Assembly: GCF_900112845.1 (NCBI RefSeq)
Contig: NZ_FONG01000002.1
Coordinates: 62,001 to 126,000 of the forward strand
Direction: 5' to 3'
Source of the DNA: Actinacidiphila alni
Lineage (GTDB): Bacteria; Actinomycetota; Actinomycetes; Streptomycetales; Streptomycetaceae
Length of the DNA: 64,000 nucleotides
The position numbers were made by a program, and so were the translations under genes. Shown piece by piece: positions 43,562-52,099 of this stretch (positions are counted from its first letter, which is position 1; each line of letters opens with the position of its first letter). Below the pieces are notes generated by a model that was not told where the DNA came from, searched no databases, and saw only the letters and a list, made by a program, of their open reading frames with translations.

Positions 43562-43680
43562 CACTAGCCGCAGGTCAAGCAAATCACTAGCCAACGTAAG
43601 GTGAGTCACCGGACATTGGCAGGTGAGTGACTGGACATCGACAGGTGAATGACTAGCCTGGAGAAGGTGAGCAACCGGTC
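43562..43680. promoter_or_regulatory. Six 8-bp half-sites phased at 22-23 bp between MMPL and TetR genes
   Basis: CACTAGCC (43562), CACTAGCC (43585), CACCGGAC (43607), GACTGGAC (43629), GACTAGCC (43651), AACCGGTC (43673). Spacings are 23, 22, 22, 22 and 22 bp, two helical turns each. From the third unit the preceding bases are AGGTGAGT, AGGTGAGT, AGGTGAAT, AGGTGAGC. GGTGAGTCACC (43600-43610) is also palindromic. It fills about half of the 275-bp divergent gap, a probable cooperative operator. Confidence 0.85.
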
Positions 43681-43778
43681 TTTTCGACCACCCGCCGCCT
43701 TGTATGCTGCGGTGCGGTCCAGGAGGTCCACGGGGGCGGTCCACGAAGGCTGCGGTCCATGAAGGAGGAGCAGATCCC

Positions 43779-44354
43779 ATGCCGACGCCTGCCAAGGGCA
43801 TGACCACCCGTGCGGCGCAGGCCGAGCAGACCAGGCAGCAGATCCTGGACACCGCTCAGCGGCTGTTCATCGAGCGCGGCTACGTCGCCACCTCGCTCCA
43901 GATGATCGCCGACGAACTCGGCCTCACGAAGGCCGCCGTCTACTACCACTTCCGGGCCAAGGGCGACATCCTGCACGCGGCGATGGAGCCGGGCGTCCGC
44001 CGGATGGAGATGCTGCTCGACGAGGCGGGCGCGATGCGCTCGCGGCGGGCCAGGATCGAGCACGTCGTGGACGGCTTCGCGGAATTCCTCGTGCAGAACC
44101 GGCACTACGCGGTGATGGCGTCCACCGATCCGGACGCGCGGCGCAACAAGGTCAAGGACGAGGCGTCCGCGCTGCACGACCGCGGCCTCGTCCTCTTCTT
44201 CGGCGACACCCCGACCCCGGCGGAACGCATCGCCTACAGCGCGGCCCTCTACCTCCCCGAGGCCCTCCCCCACCTCGTCGACCTCCCCGACGACGACCTG
44301 CGCGAGGCGCTGCGCTCCACGATGCTGCGGCTGCTGCGGGTGCCGCGCGCGTAG
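43779..44354 (+). CDS. TetR-family regulator of the MMPL transporter
   Basis: 191 residues. The HTH lies at about 20-65: [41 protein letters not shown]. The C-terminal ligand domain is short. AAGGAGG precedes ATG 43779 by ten bases; ATG 43800 (MTTRAAQ) is an alternative. It is divergent from the MMPL gene across the phased array and most likely binds there, repressing the exporter and itself until a ligand appears. Confidence 0.9.
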   Translation: MPTPAKGMTTRAAQAEQTRQQILDTAQRLFIERGYVATSLQMIADELGLTKAAVYYHFRAKGDILHAAMEPGVRRMEMLLDEAGAMRSRRARIEHVVDGFAEFLVQNRHYAVMASTDPDARRNKVKDEASALHDRGLVLFFGDTPTPAERIAYSAALYLPEALPHLVDLPDDDLREALRSTMLRLLRVPRA

Positions 44355-44384
44355 CCGGAGGGGTGGCCTGGCGTCCGACCAGGC

Positions 44385-44852
44385 ATGATCGTGGGCATGG
44401 CCCACCCGCACCTGCCGACGACCGAAGCCGCCGTCACCGCGATCCGCGAGGTCGCGGACGCCTACGGCCTGGAGCTGACCGTCACCGACGACATCGGCGC
44501 GGACCAGACCTCCCGCCGTACGTCCGCGGGCGCCTTCACCGTCCTCGACCCCGACGGCTCGCTGCCGCACGAGGCGTTCGCCGAACTCGGCGGGTCGCCC
44601 GCCGTCACCGTCCAGCTCTACCCGGAGGACGACGCGCGGATCACCGTGGACGGGGTGGAGTTCGCCGACGTCCCGCGCGACGCGGTCCCGGCCTTCCTCC
44701 GCTCCGTCCACGGCGGTCTGGCATACGTCAAGGGCAGGCTCTTCCCGCCCGGGTACTGGCTGATCGTGCCGCTGCCCGGGGACGAGACGTACAAGGAGCT
44801 GGTGCTCGGCACCATGCTGAGCCCCTGGCTGGCGCGCGGCGTCCGCGGCTGA
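44385..44852 (+). CDS. Conserved hypothetical protein
   Basis: 155 residues: HLPTTEAAVTAIREVADAYGL, then VDGVEFADVPRDAVPAFLRSVHGGLAYVKGRLFPPGYWLIVPLPGDETYKELV and MLSPWLARG. A soluble single-domain protein I do not recognise; its strands and Pro/Gly pattern suggest a compact alpha/beta fold. ATG 44385 and ATG 44397 are both in frame with no clear ribosome binding site. It follows the TetR gene by 30 bases on the same strand and could be co-transcribed. Confidence 0.72.
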   Translation: MIVGMAHPHLPTTEAAVTAIREVADAYGLELTVTDDIGADQTSRRTSAGAFTVLDPDGSLPHEAFAELGGSPAVTVQLYPEDDARITVDGVEFADVPRDAVPAFLRSVHGGLAYVKGRLFPPGYWLIVPLPGDETYKELVLGTMLSPWLARGVRG

Positions 44853-44859
44853 CGTCCCC

Positions 44860-45417
44860 CTACTCGGACTCGGGCGCCGCCTTGGGCTCGGGCTCGGGCG
44901 CCGTCTCGGGTGCCGTCTCCGGAGCGGGGGCGGCCTCGGGCGCGGGCGCGGAAACCGCCTCGGGGGCCGGGATCGCGGCTTCGATGGCGGCCTTGATGCG
45001 GGCCGCGAAGGCGGGCGCGTCCTTGCGGGCGGCGCTCAGGCCGAAGCCGACGAGGAGTTTGCCGAGGCCGTGGCCCTCCAGGACGTTGAAGATACGGACA
45101 CGGGTGCCGCCGGAAGGCGTCGCCTCCAGGTCGTAGCCGCCGTCCTTGGACGTGACGAGGTTCTTGGACAGCTCGGTCCAGCGGATCGTGGTCGGCGCCT
45201 CGAAAGCGCTGATCCGGATCTCCCGCTTGGTGGTCATCCCGGCGTCCTTGACCGTGCTCGCGTACACGGTGCCGACGCCGGTCGGGCCTTCCGTGGTCTT
45301 CCTGATCTCCTGGACCCGCGGGCTGAAAGAGCGGTCGTTCTCGCCGTCGGCGAGGAAGGCGAAGACCTCCTCGATCGGGCGGTCGACCTCGGCGATGCCC
45401 TCGAACTGACCGGCCAT
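44860..45417 (-). CDS. SRPBCC (polyketide cyclase/dehydrase-like) protein
   Basis: 185 residues. Residues 1-145 are an SRPBCC fold (FEGIAEVDRPIEEVFAFLADGEN, VYASTVKDAG, ISAFEAPTTIRWTELSK, GGYDLEATPSGGTRVRIFNVLEG). The last 35 residues are a Pro/Ala/Glu repeat. Such proteins bind hydrophobic ligands; many have no catalytic activity. AAGGAGACACC precedes ATG 45417. It converges with the hypothetical gene seven bases away. Confidence 0.88.
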   Translation of the reverse strand: MAGQFEGIAEVDRPIEEVFAFLADGENDRSFSPRVQEIRKTTEGPTGVGTVYASTVKDAGMTTKREIRISAFEAPTTIRWTELSKNLVTSKDGGYDLEATPSGGTRVRIFNVLEGHGLGKLLVGFGLSAARKDAPAFAARIKAAIEAAIPAPEAVSAPAPEAAPAPETAPETAPEPEPKAAPESE

Positions 45418-45589
45418 GGTGTCTCCTTAGGGAAGTGGTACCCCCGTGATGTGAGGCCCCAGTGTGCTGCCCGGCGGGGCCCGTGTCAGCGATCCGCGCG
45501 GTTTCCCGTCACGCGCCGCCCCGCGCGTCGCGCCGTACGTCACGCCAGGCGCCGCACCGCGCCGTACCCCGCCCGCCGTCCCCGGCCGG

Positions 45590-46312
45590 TCAGGCGGCGG
45601 CCGCGACGTACACCGTGTTGGTCGACGTACCGCCCCGCAGCGGGTTGTCGAACGTCACCACCTCGGCCCGCGCCCGGACGAAGACGCCGCTCAGGGCGGC
45701 GGTGAAGGCGTCGTCCGGCGGCTCGTTGGACCATAGCGCGAAGACGCCGCCGGGGTGCAGCGCCGCGGCCAGCCGGCGCAGGCCGTCGGGCCGGTAGAGG
45801 GCGGCGTGCCGCGGGTGGAGCACGTGCGCTGGCGAGTGGTCGACGTCCAGCAGGACGGCGTGGAAGCGGCGGCCCGGCTCCGCCGGGTCGAGCCCGTCCC
45901 CGCCCGCGGCCAGCGCGAAGAAGTCGCCGTGCGCGAGCCGGCAGCGCGGGTCGCCGGTCAGCTCCGCGCCCAGCGGCACCAGATGCCGCTCGTGCCAGCC
46001 GATGACCTCGGCGAGCGTGTCGACCACGACCAGGGACCGCACCCGCGGGTCGTCGAGCGCGGCCCGCGCGGTGTAGCCGAGGCCGAGGCCGCCCACGACG
46101 ACGTCGAAGTCCCCTCCGTCCTGCGGGAGTTCGGCGAGCCCGAGGCGGGCGAGGGCGATCTCCCCGGCCGTGAAAAGGCTCGACATCAGGAATTCGTCGC
46201 CGAGCTTGACCTCGTGGACGTCCTCCCCGGCGGCCGGGTCCCAGCGCCGCCGCAGGCTGATCTCGCCCATCGGCGTCGGCTGCCAGTCGATCTCCTCGAA
46301 ACGCCGGCTCAT
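45590..46312 (-). CDS. Spermidine-synthase-like methyltransferase-fold protein
   Basis: 240 residues of the spermidine synthase-like Rossmann family: DVHEVKLGDEFLMSSLFTAGE, DFDVVVGGLGLGYTARAAL, VRSLVVVDTLAEVIGWHERH, DPRCRLAHGDFF, FHAVLLDVDHSP (cofactor and acidic positions). The typical spermidine synthase gate loop is not evident, so the reaction is unknown. ATG 46312 was chosen because the upstream extension is Arg/Gly-rich. It is alone on the minus strand between intergenic regions. Confidence 0.78.
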   Translation of the reverse strand: MSRRFEEIDWQPTPMGEISLRRRWDPAAGEDVHEVKLGDEFLMSSLFTAGEIALARLGLAELPQDGGDFDVVVGGLGLGYTARAALDDPRVRSLVVVDTLAEVIGWHERHLVPLGAELTGDPRCRLAHGDFFALAAGGDGLDPAEPGRRFHAVLLDVDHSPAHVLHPRHAALYRPDGLRRLAAALHPGGVFALWSNEPPDDAFTAALSGVFVRARAEVVTFDNPLRGGTSTNTVYVAAAA

Positions 46313-46429
46313 CGCCCCGTCCTCCGCACCGCTGTGTCCCGCTCCCGCACCGCCACGACCGGCGGATCCCCGCCGACCGACGGATTCCGGACACCGTAGC
46401 GGTTTCCAGGAGGGGCGCGACGGCACGGC

Positions 46430-46455
46430 GCCGGGGCGGTTCGGGCCGCCCCGGC
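46430..46455 (-). terminator. Perfect 10-bp hairpin after the sugar-binding protein gene
   Basis: GCCGGGGCGG pairs with CCGCCCCGGC around a six-base TTCGGG loop, 47 bases beyond the stop of the minus-strand gene ending at 46502. Confidence 0.75.
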
Positions 46456-46501
46456 ACCGGCCGGACCCGCGGGCCCGGGCCTGCGGGCTCCTCCCCGCGG
46501 G

Positions 46502-47611
46502 CTACTGGATGCCTGCCTGCTTGCAGAGCGCCGCGAACTGCGCGGTGCACAACTGGGCGACGGTGTACGCCTGATCCTTCATCACCGTGTCCTTGATGGT
46601 GTCCTTGGTGACCGGCACCGCGGGCAGCAGCTCGGCCGGCACGGACTGGCCCGTACTGGACGTGACGGTGGTGGTGGCGACGTCCGTGAAGGGCTTGCCG
46701 TTCAGCAGCGCGACGGCGATCTCGGCGGCCGGATCCGTCTCCGGGGACGCGGGCTTGTACACGGTACTCGACTGAGTACCCGACAGAATCCGCTGGAGCG
46801 CGGCGAGTTCGGCGTCCTGACCGGTCAGCGGCGGATTGATGTTCTGGCCCTTGAGGGCGGTCGCGATGCCGCCCGCCATCGAGTCGTTGGCGGAGTAGAC
46901 GCCCGCGATGCTGTGCGCGCCGAGCAGGGTGATCGCCGCCGTCATCTTCTGGTTGGCGACGGTGTCCTTCCACAGGCCGGACTGCTCGAAGGCGACGGTG
47001 ACCCTGCCGTCCAGGATCTTGTGGGCGCCCTTCTTGAAGTCGGCCGCGTTCGGGTCGGCCGGGTCGCCGTCGATCATCACGATCTTGGCGGAGGGCACCG
47101 CCTTGGCGCCCATCGCGTCGAGCAGCGCCTGCCCCTGCAACTCGCCGACCTTCTCGTTGTCGTACGAGACGTACGCCGACACCGGGCCCTGCGCGAGCCG
47201 GTCGTACGCCACCACCTTGATGCCCTTGTCGACGGCCGCCTCCACCGACGTCTTGACGGCCTTGGCGTCGGCCGCGTCGAGGATCAGCACCTTGACGCCC
47301 TTGGCGATCATGCTGCTGATCTGCTGCGCCTGGGTGGCGGGCTGGCCCGCCGCGTTGGCGTAGTCGACCGTGCAGTCCGGACACAGCTCCTTGACCTTGG
47401 CGGTGATCCGCGGCCGGTCGAACTTCTCGTAGCGGGTCGTCGCATTCTCCGGCAGCAGCAGGCCGATGACCTTGCTCTTGCCGCCGCCGGAACCGCCGGA
47501 GCCGTCCGAACCCTTGTCGTGGTCACCGGTCTTGCCGCAGCCGGCGGTCAGTCCGGCCGCGAGCGACAACAGGGCGGTGGAAACCACTATTCGACGCGTC
47601 AACGCGGTCAT
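46502..47611 (-). CDS. Sugar ABC transporter substrate-binding lipoprotein (XylF-like), orphan
   Basis: 369 residues. The signal peptide ends in the lipobox LTAGC with Cys 25. The mature protein is a periplasmic-binding fold of the xylose/ribose type: GLLLPENATTRYEKFDRP, AKGVKVLILDAADAKAVK, VSYDNEKVGELQGQALLDAMG, MIDGDPADPNAADFKKGAH, and GVYSANDSMAGGIATAL. The N-terminal motif matches D-xylose-binding proteins. No permease or ATPase gene adjoins it, so it must share a transporter encoded elsewhere. GGGAGG precedes ATG 47611. A perfect 14-bp inverted repeat lies 89-124 bases upstream. Confidence 0.88.
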   Translation of the reverse strand: MTALTRRIVVSTALLSLAAGLTAGCGKTGDHDKGSDGSGGSGGGKSKVIGLLLPENATTRYEKFDRPRITAKVKELCPDCTVDYANAAGQPATQAQQISSMIAKGVKVLILDAADAKAVKTSVEAAVDKGIKVVAYDRLAQGPVSAYVSYDNEKVGELQGQALLDAMGAKAVPSAKIVMIDGDPADPNAADFKKGAHKILDGRVTVAFEQSGLWKDTVANQKMTAAITLLGAHSIAGVYSANDSMAGGIATALKGQNINPPLTGQDAELAALQRILSGTQSSTVYKPASPETDPAAEIAVALLNGKPFTDVATTTVTSSTGQSVPAELLPAVPVTKDTIKDTVMKDQAYTVAQLCTAQFAALCKQAGIQ

Positions 47612-47699
47612 GGCGGTGCCTCCCGGCATGGAGAGCGGCCCGGTCGGCCGCACGGCAGCGGTACGGGGGCGGCCCGTCCGCACGGCCGCCCACCGTCCT

Positions 47700-47735
47700 G
47701 CATTGTGACAATGTACCCGTGCATTGTCACAATGC
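47700..47735. promoter_or_regulatory. 14-bp perfect inverted repeat, probable operator
   Basis: GCATTGTGACAATG (47700-47713) and CATTGTCACAATGC (47722-47735) are exact complements separated by eight bases. Each arm is itself nearly palindromic (CATTGT-x-ACAATG), 21 bp apart (two helical turns). It lies upstream of the sugar-binding lipoprotein gene, between its start and the convergent-side reductase gene. A LacI-, ROK- or GntR-type regulator is plausible; no such gene is adjacent. Confidence 0.85.
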
Positions 47736-47746
47736 AACAGGGGCTG

Positions 47747-48448
47747 TCAGCGCGAAGGCACGTGCGGCACAGCGGAGTTGGGGTCATGGCCCGCGAAGAC
47801 CAGGCCGATGACAAAGCCCGCCGCCTCCTCCAGCTGGCGGGCGCGGTCGAGGCCGCCGAGGACCGCGGGCCGCGCGCCGACATCACGGACGAGGGTGCCG
47901 ACGGTGTCGAGCGCGGCCGGGGCGTCGCCGCAGATCACGACGGTCACCGGCGACGCGTCCCCGCGCTCGGCCGCGTCCCCGTCCGCTTCCCCGTTCGTGG
48001 CCCCGTCCCCGGACCCGGCCCCGCCCCCGGCGCCCTGCGTCCACTGGGTGGCCGGAAAGAGGTGGAACGCCTTCACCACGTCGGCGCCCGGCGCCCGGGC
48101 GGCGATCCGCGCGGCCATCGACCCGTCGCCGGTGAGCAGCACCCCGACGCCGTGCTCGACGGCGTTCGTCGGGTCGATCAGCACCGTCCCGGCCAGCGCG
48201 CCCTCGTCCGCGCCGGCCGCCGCGAGCATCTCCTCGGCGCCGTCCCAGTCCACCGCGAGCAGCACCGCGTCCCGTCCGGCCGCCGCCGTACGCGGCCCGG
48301 CGGCGGTGACACCGCGGCCCACCGCCTCGGCGAGCTCGCGCGCCCGCTCGGCCGACCGGCCGCCGACCACCACCTCGTGCCCGGCGCGCGCCCATCCCTC
48401 GGCCAGCGCCCGCGCCAGCACACCCGTCCCCAGAATCCCGATCCGCAT
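47747..48448 (-). CDS. NADPH-dependent F420 reductase-like protein
   Basis: 233 residues beginning MRIGILGTGVLARALAEGW, the dinucleotide motif GxGxxA, with VVVGGRSAERARELA, DAVLLAVDWDGAEE, ADVVKAFHLFPATQW and AGFVIGLVFAGHDP. This is the F420-dependent NADP oxidoreductase (FNO/YfjR-like) fold, which transfers hydride between NADPH and a cofactor or acts on small substrates. A Gly/Asp-rich insert (GAGGGAGSGDGATNG) interrupts the middle. ATG 48448 follows GGGAG. It is divergent from an HxlR-type regulator with a palindrome between them. Confidence 0.85.
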   Translation of the reverse strand: MRIGILGTGVLARALAEGWARAGHEVVVGGRSAERARELAEAVGRGVTAAGPRTAAAGRDAVLLAVDWDGAEEMLAAAGADEGALAGTVLIDPTNAVEHGVGVLLTGDGSMAARIAARAPGADVVKAFHLFPATQWTQGAGGGAGSGDGATNGEADGDAAERGDASPVTVVICGDAPAALDTVGTLVRDVGARPAVLGGLDRARQLEEAAGFVIGLVFAGHDPNSAVPHVPSR

Positions 48449-48532
48449 CCTCGGCTCCCTCGCGTACGTCTCCGCGCCGTCCGGTGATGTCCCGAGGCGG
48501 CTCTCACGTGGGCAAACGTAAGGAAACCGATA

Positions 48533-48548
48533 CGCACCGATCGGTGCG
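48533..48548. promoter_or_regulatory. 16-bp palindrome between the reductase and HxlR genes
   Basis: CGCACCGATCGGTGCG is a perfect palindrome in the 155-bp divergent gap, nearer the reductase promoter side. A direct AAACCGATAC run just before it repeats part of the arm. It probably binds the HxlR-type protein encoded at 48604. Confidence 0.75.
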
Positions 48549-48603
48549 CGCGGACGCGTCATGATGGAGGGGGACCAGCGGCCGGAGCAGCGAGGAGCGT
48601 GAC

Positions 48604-48999
48604 GTGACGATCGCCGAGGAGCCGCCCTGCTACGACCTCGTCGCCGACTGCCGGCTGCGGGCGGCGACCGATCTGTTCGCCCACACCTGGGACCCGGTCG
48701 TGCTCGCGGCGCTGCGCGCGGGCCCGCGCCGCCGCCGTACGCTGCGCGTCTCGATCGGCGGCATCAGCGACAAGGTGCTCACCGAGACCCTGCACCGCCT
48801 GCTCGGCAACGGCCTGGTCGAGCGGCGCGCCTACGCCGAGGCGCCGCCCCGCGTCGAGTACGCCCTCACCACGCTCGGCGAGAGCCTGATGGACGGGCCG
48901 ATGCTGGCGCTGGGCAACTGGGTGCTCGAACACGGCGAGGCGCTGCTGGAGGCGCAGGAGGCCGCCGCCGGCAACCCGGCGGCGGCCTCGGACGCCTGA
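48604..48999 (+). CDS. HxlR-family winged-helix regulator
   Basis: 131 residues: LFAHTWDPVVLAALRAGPRRR, LRVSIGGISDKVLTETLHRLLGNGLVERRAYAEAPPRVEYALTTLGESL form the HxlR winged helix. It lacks the usual N-terminal redox-active cysteine position of some members but has CYDLVADC with two Cys near residue 9. GAGGAGC precedes GTG 48604. It is divergent from the F420-type reductase and is the likely regulator of that gene. HxlR proteins often sense aldehydes or quinones. Confidence 0.9.
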   Translation: MTIAEEPPCYDLVADCRLRAATDLFAHTWDPVVLAALRAGPRRRRTLRVSIGGISDKVLTETLHRLLGNGLVERRAYAEAPPRVEYALTTLGESLMDGPMLALGNWVLEHGEALLEAQEAAAGNPAAASDA

Positions 49000-49028
49000 C
49001 GTACCGTCAAGCGGACCTCTACCGACCT

Positions 49029-50000
49029 CTACTGGTAGAAGTTGCGCTGCCAGCGGTGCTTGGCGAGCGCCGCGAGCCGGTCCTCGGTCAGTGAAGTACT
49101 GTCGCTGATCGCGGTGTTGCGCTCGACATTGCGGACGGTGCGCATGCCGGGGATGACGGTGGAGACCGCGGGCGAGGCGAGGACGAAGCGCAGGGCGGTC
49201 TCGGCGACGGCGTCCTGGGCGATGCCGAGGTCGGCGACCAGGGCCGCGACGCGCTGCTCGACCTGGGCGGGGCGGTCACCGCGGAAGTAGCGGTTGCGGA
49301 AGTCGCCCTCGGGGAAGGTCGTACCGGCGGTGATCGCGCCGGTCAGCCCGCCCTCGTCCAGCGCGACGCGGACGATGACGCCGACGCCGTGCTCCAGGCA
49401 GGCCGGGAACAGCGATTCGGCGGGCGCCTGGTCGAAGACGTTGTAGATCACCTGGACGGTGTCCACGACGCCGCTGCGGACCAGCGCGAGCGCGTTGTCC
49501 GGCTCGTGGTCGTTGATGGAGACGCCGAACAGCCGGATCTTGCCCTGCGCCTTGAGGTCGGCGACGGTCTCCAGCCAGTCGCCGTGGCCCACCCATTCGT
49601 CGCTCCAGACGTGGAACTGGAGCACGTCGAAGTGGTCGAGGCCGCTGGCCGCCAGGCTGGTGTCCAGGCTGGCGCGGATGTGCTCGCCGGGGAAGGCGGC
49701 CGACGCGGCGACGCCCTGCGGCGCGGGCCATGTCCCGTTCTTCGGCGGGACCTTGGTGGCGACCAGGATCTCGTCGCCCGCCGCGGCCCGCTCGCGCACC
49801 ACCCGGCCGACGATGCGCTCGCTCTCGCCGTAGCCGCGGGCGGTGTCGACGAGATTGACGCCGAGGTCGATCGCGCGGTGCAGGGCGCGTACGGACTCGT
49901 CCTCGGTGGCACCCACCCACGCGGACTCGCCGATGCCCCAGGCGCCGTAGCCGATCTCCGACACCGACAGGCCGCTGCGGCCCAGTTCGCGGTAACGCAC
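49029..50000 (-). CDS. Aldo/keto reductase
   Basis: 323 residues of the AKR fold: MRYRELGRSGLSVSEIGYGAW, VNLVDTARGYGESERIVG (Asp and Tyr), ILVATKVPPKNG (Lys), DVLQFHVWSDEW (His), and GVSINDHEPDN. It reduces carbonyls using NADPH; the substrate is unknown. The start is GTG 50000 with GAAGGGGAAA upstream. It is one of two adjacent AKR genes, but the two are only modestly similar, so this is not a recent duplication. Confidence 0.9.
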   Translation of the reverse strand: MRYRELGRSGLSVSEIGYGAWGIGESAWVGATEDESVRALHRAIDLGVNLVDTARGYGESERIVGRVVRERAAAGDEILVATKVPPKNGTWPAPQGVAASAAFPGEHIRASLDTSLAASGLDHFDVLQFHVWSDEWVGHGDWLETVADLKAQGKIRLFGVSINDHEPDNALALVRSGVVDTVQVIYNVFDQAPAESLFPACLEHGVGVIVRVALDEGGLTGAITAGTTFPEGDFRNRYFRGDRPAQVEQRVAALVADLGIAQDAVAETALRFVLASPAVSTVIPGMRTVRNVERNTAISDSTSLTEDRLAALAKHRWQRNFYQ

Positions 50001-50107
50001 AGGTTTCCCCTTCTCGGGACGTGCTCGGGACGTGCTCAGGAGGTTCGCGGGAGATTCTCGTGAGCCTCGCGGGACGTACTCGGACGGCCGCGCTCACACG
50101 GCCGCGC

Positions 50108-50977
50108 TCAGACGGTCGCGCTCAGCAGCGCGATCTCCTCGGCGTCCAGGGCGAGTTCGGCCGCGGCCACCGAGTCGCGGATGGTCTCGGGCCGGGAGGA
50201 GCCGGGGATCGGGACGACGACCGGGGACAGCGCGAGCATCCAGGCCAGCGCGACCCGCTGCGGGCTGACGCCGTGCGCGGCGGCGACCTTGGCGAAGGGG
50301 GCGTTCACCGCGCCGAGGTCGCCGGCCCGGGTGATGCCGCCGAGCGGGCTCCAGGGCAGGAAGGCGATGCCCAGCTCGTCGCAGAGCGCCAACTCCGGCT
50401 CGCTGGAGCGATAGGCGGGGGAGAACTGGTTCTGCACCGAGACCAGCCGGCCGCCCAGGATGTCGGCCGCCAGCCGGATCCGCTCCGGATTCGCGTTGGA
50501 GATGCCGGCCATCCGGATCTTGCCCGCGTCCAGCAGTTCGGCGACGGCGCCGACGGACTCCTCGTACGGCACGGCGGGGTCGGGCCGGTGGAACTGGTAG
50601 AGGCCGATCGCCTCGACGCCGAGCCGCCGCAGCGACGCCTCGCAGGCCGCCTTGATGTGCTCGGGCCTGCCGTCCAGCGTCCACGAGCCGTCGCCGGGCC
50701 GCAGGTGGCCGCCCTTGGTGGCGACCAGCACGTCGTCGGTGCCGCCGCCGTACGAGGCGAGGGCCTTGGCGATCAGCGCCTCGTTGTGACCGACCTCGTC
50801 GGCGTGCAGGTGGTAGGCGTCCGCGGTGTCGATCAGGGTCACGCCCGCGTCGAGCGCCGCGTGCACGGTGGCGATGGAGCGCGACTCCTCCGGGCGCCCC
50901 TCGATCGACATGGGCATACCGCCCAGCCCGATCGCGCCGACGTCGACGGTTCCGATACGGCGGGTCTGCATGGCCAT
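50108..50977 (-). CDS. Aldo/keto reductase
   Basis: 289 residues with TVDVGAIGLGGMPMSIEGRPEE, VTLIDTADAYHLHADEVGHNE (Asp, Tyr), DVLVATKGGHLRPGD (Lys), IGLYQFHRPDPAVPYEESV (His). AKR subfamily resembling oxidoreductases that follow plant-type AKR7/AKR13 patterns. It starts ATG 50977; ATG 50971 is also in frame. About 107 bp separate it from the AKR gene at 49029 on the same strand, so they may share a transcript. The substrate is unknown. Confidence 0.9.
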   Translation of the reverse strand: MAMQTRRIGTVDVGAIGLGGMPMSIEGRPEESRSIATVHAALDAGVTLIDTADAYHLHADEVGHNEALIAKALASYGGGTDDVLVATKGGHLRPGDGSWTLDGRPEHIKAACEASLRRLGVEAIGLYQFHRPDPAVPYEESVGAVAELLDAGKIRMAGISNANPERIRLAADILGGRLVSVQNQFSPAYRSSEPELALCDELGIAFLPWSPLGGITRAGDLGAVNAPFAKVAAAHGVSPQRVALAWMLALSPVVVPIPGSSRPETIRDSVAAAELALDAEEIALLSATV

Positions 50978-51145
50978 GGCCTTCCTGTCCCTCTCCCGCG
51001 ATGCCGCGGGCCCCGCGCGGGTGCGCCGGCCTCCCCAGCCTCGCCCGCCGGGCCAGGCGCGTCCAATAGAAGAAAGCGAACGAATTCAGAAGCGGAATCG
51101 CTGAGTGGCCGGGAAGCGCCGCAGGCCGGGAGCGTGACGCGGGCG

Positions 51146-51161
51146 TCACTCGTACGAGTGA
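51146..51161. promoter_or_regulatory. 16-bp perfect palindrome upstream of the FHA/kinase pair
   Basis: TCACTCGTACGAGTGA is a perfect dyad in the 288-bp gap between the aldo/keto reductase and the FHA-like gene, 105 bases before the latter's start. The shape fits a homodimeric regulator site. The regulator is not identifiable from the window. Confidence 0.65.
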
Positions 51162-51265
51162 ACGCTTCTCGGTCATCTTCGCGCGTGTCCGCAACCGGCC
51201 CCCTGCAAGGGGCGTCCCTCAGTGCGCAACAGATGTGACCCTAGAGGCGGGAAGGGGGTCGAGGC

Positions 51266-52099
51266 GTGGACACGGTGATTGTGCAGCTACCGGAGGAATG
51301 CGGTGGCTCGCGGTGGGAGGGGACGGCGCCGCGGCGCCCGCGGCTGCTGCGTCTCGGGCCCGGCGAGACCGCCGACTTCGGGCGGGGCGCGCCGGGCAGC
51401 CCGGTGCCGGTGCGGCTGTGCGACCCCGGGGTGTCGCGGTGCGCCGGGCAGATCACGGCCGCCGAGGACTACTGGCGGCTGTCGAACTTCAGCCGCAGCG
51501 CCACCTATGTGGTGGAGAATCTGGAGGGCGCGGGCGAGCACATCAAGGTCGCGCCCGGCCGGCTCGGCGCCCCCGTACCGTTCGAGTTCTCGCAGGTCGT
51601 GCTGCCCTCACAGGGTGCGGAGGCGCGCTTCAAGGTGTTCGCGCCGCAGCACGCGTACCAGGACGACGACGGCAGCGGTGCCGACGGCGGCGAGCGGACG
51701 ACGATGCCCTTCGCGCTCGACCCGACGTCCAAGTACTTCCTGGTGCTGCTCGCGCTGTGCGAGCCGCGGCTGCGCAATGCCTCGACCGGCGCGGTGCCGG
51801 GCGTCGGCGACGTGCTCAAGCGGCTGCGGCCGCTGGACGCCTGCCGCGATCTGACCAGGTCGGCGGTCAACTACCACGTGGATTACCTGGCCACGGTGAA
51901 ACTGCGGCTGCGCGACGACGCGGCCGAGGCCGAGAGCGACGCGCTGGCGGGCGGCAAGCGCGACGAACTGGTCGCCTTCGCGCTGCGCTTCGACCTCGTC
52001 AGGGAGGAGCACCTCGCGCTCCTTCCGCCCCGGCCGCGCCCCGGCGGCGGCACCGGCGCCCACGGGCCCGGCGGCGGGAACGGAAAGGCACGGGCGTGA
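51266..52099 (+). CDS. FHA-like phosphopeptide-binding protein with helical C-terminus
   Basis: 277 residues. Residues about 25-110 look like an FHA beta sandwich (RLLRLGPGETADFGRG, VRLCDPGVSRCAGQITAAEDYWRLSNFSRSATYVVEN). A middle Asp/Gly-rich stretch and a helical part (TSKYFLVLLALCEPRLRNASTGA, VNYHVDYLATVKLRLR) follow; the latter resembles a winged-helix-like fold. It starts GTG 51266. Its TGA overlaps the GTG of the following kinase gene (GTGA), strongly suggesting that it is the kinase's phospho-threonine-reading partner. Function inferred from this pairing. Confidence 0.75.
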   Translation: MDTVIVQLPEECGGSRWEGTAPRRPRLLRLGPGETADFGRGAPGSPVPVRLCDPGVSRCAGQITAAEDYWRLSNFSRSATYVVENLEGAGEHIKVAPGRLGAPVPFEFSQVVLPSQGAEARFKVFAPQHAYQDDDGSGADGGERTTMPFALDPTSKYFLVLLALCEPRLRNASTGAVPGVGDVLKRLRPLDACRDLTRSAVNYHVDYLATVKLRLRDDAAEAESDALAGGKRDELVAFALRFDLVREEHLALLPPRPRPGGGTGAHGPGGGNGKARA

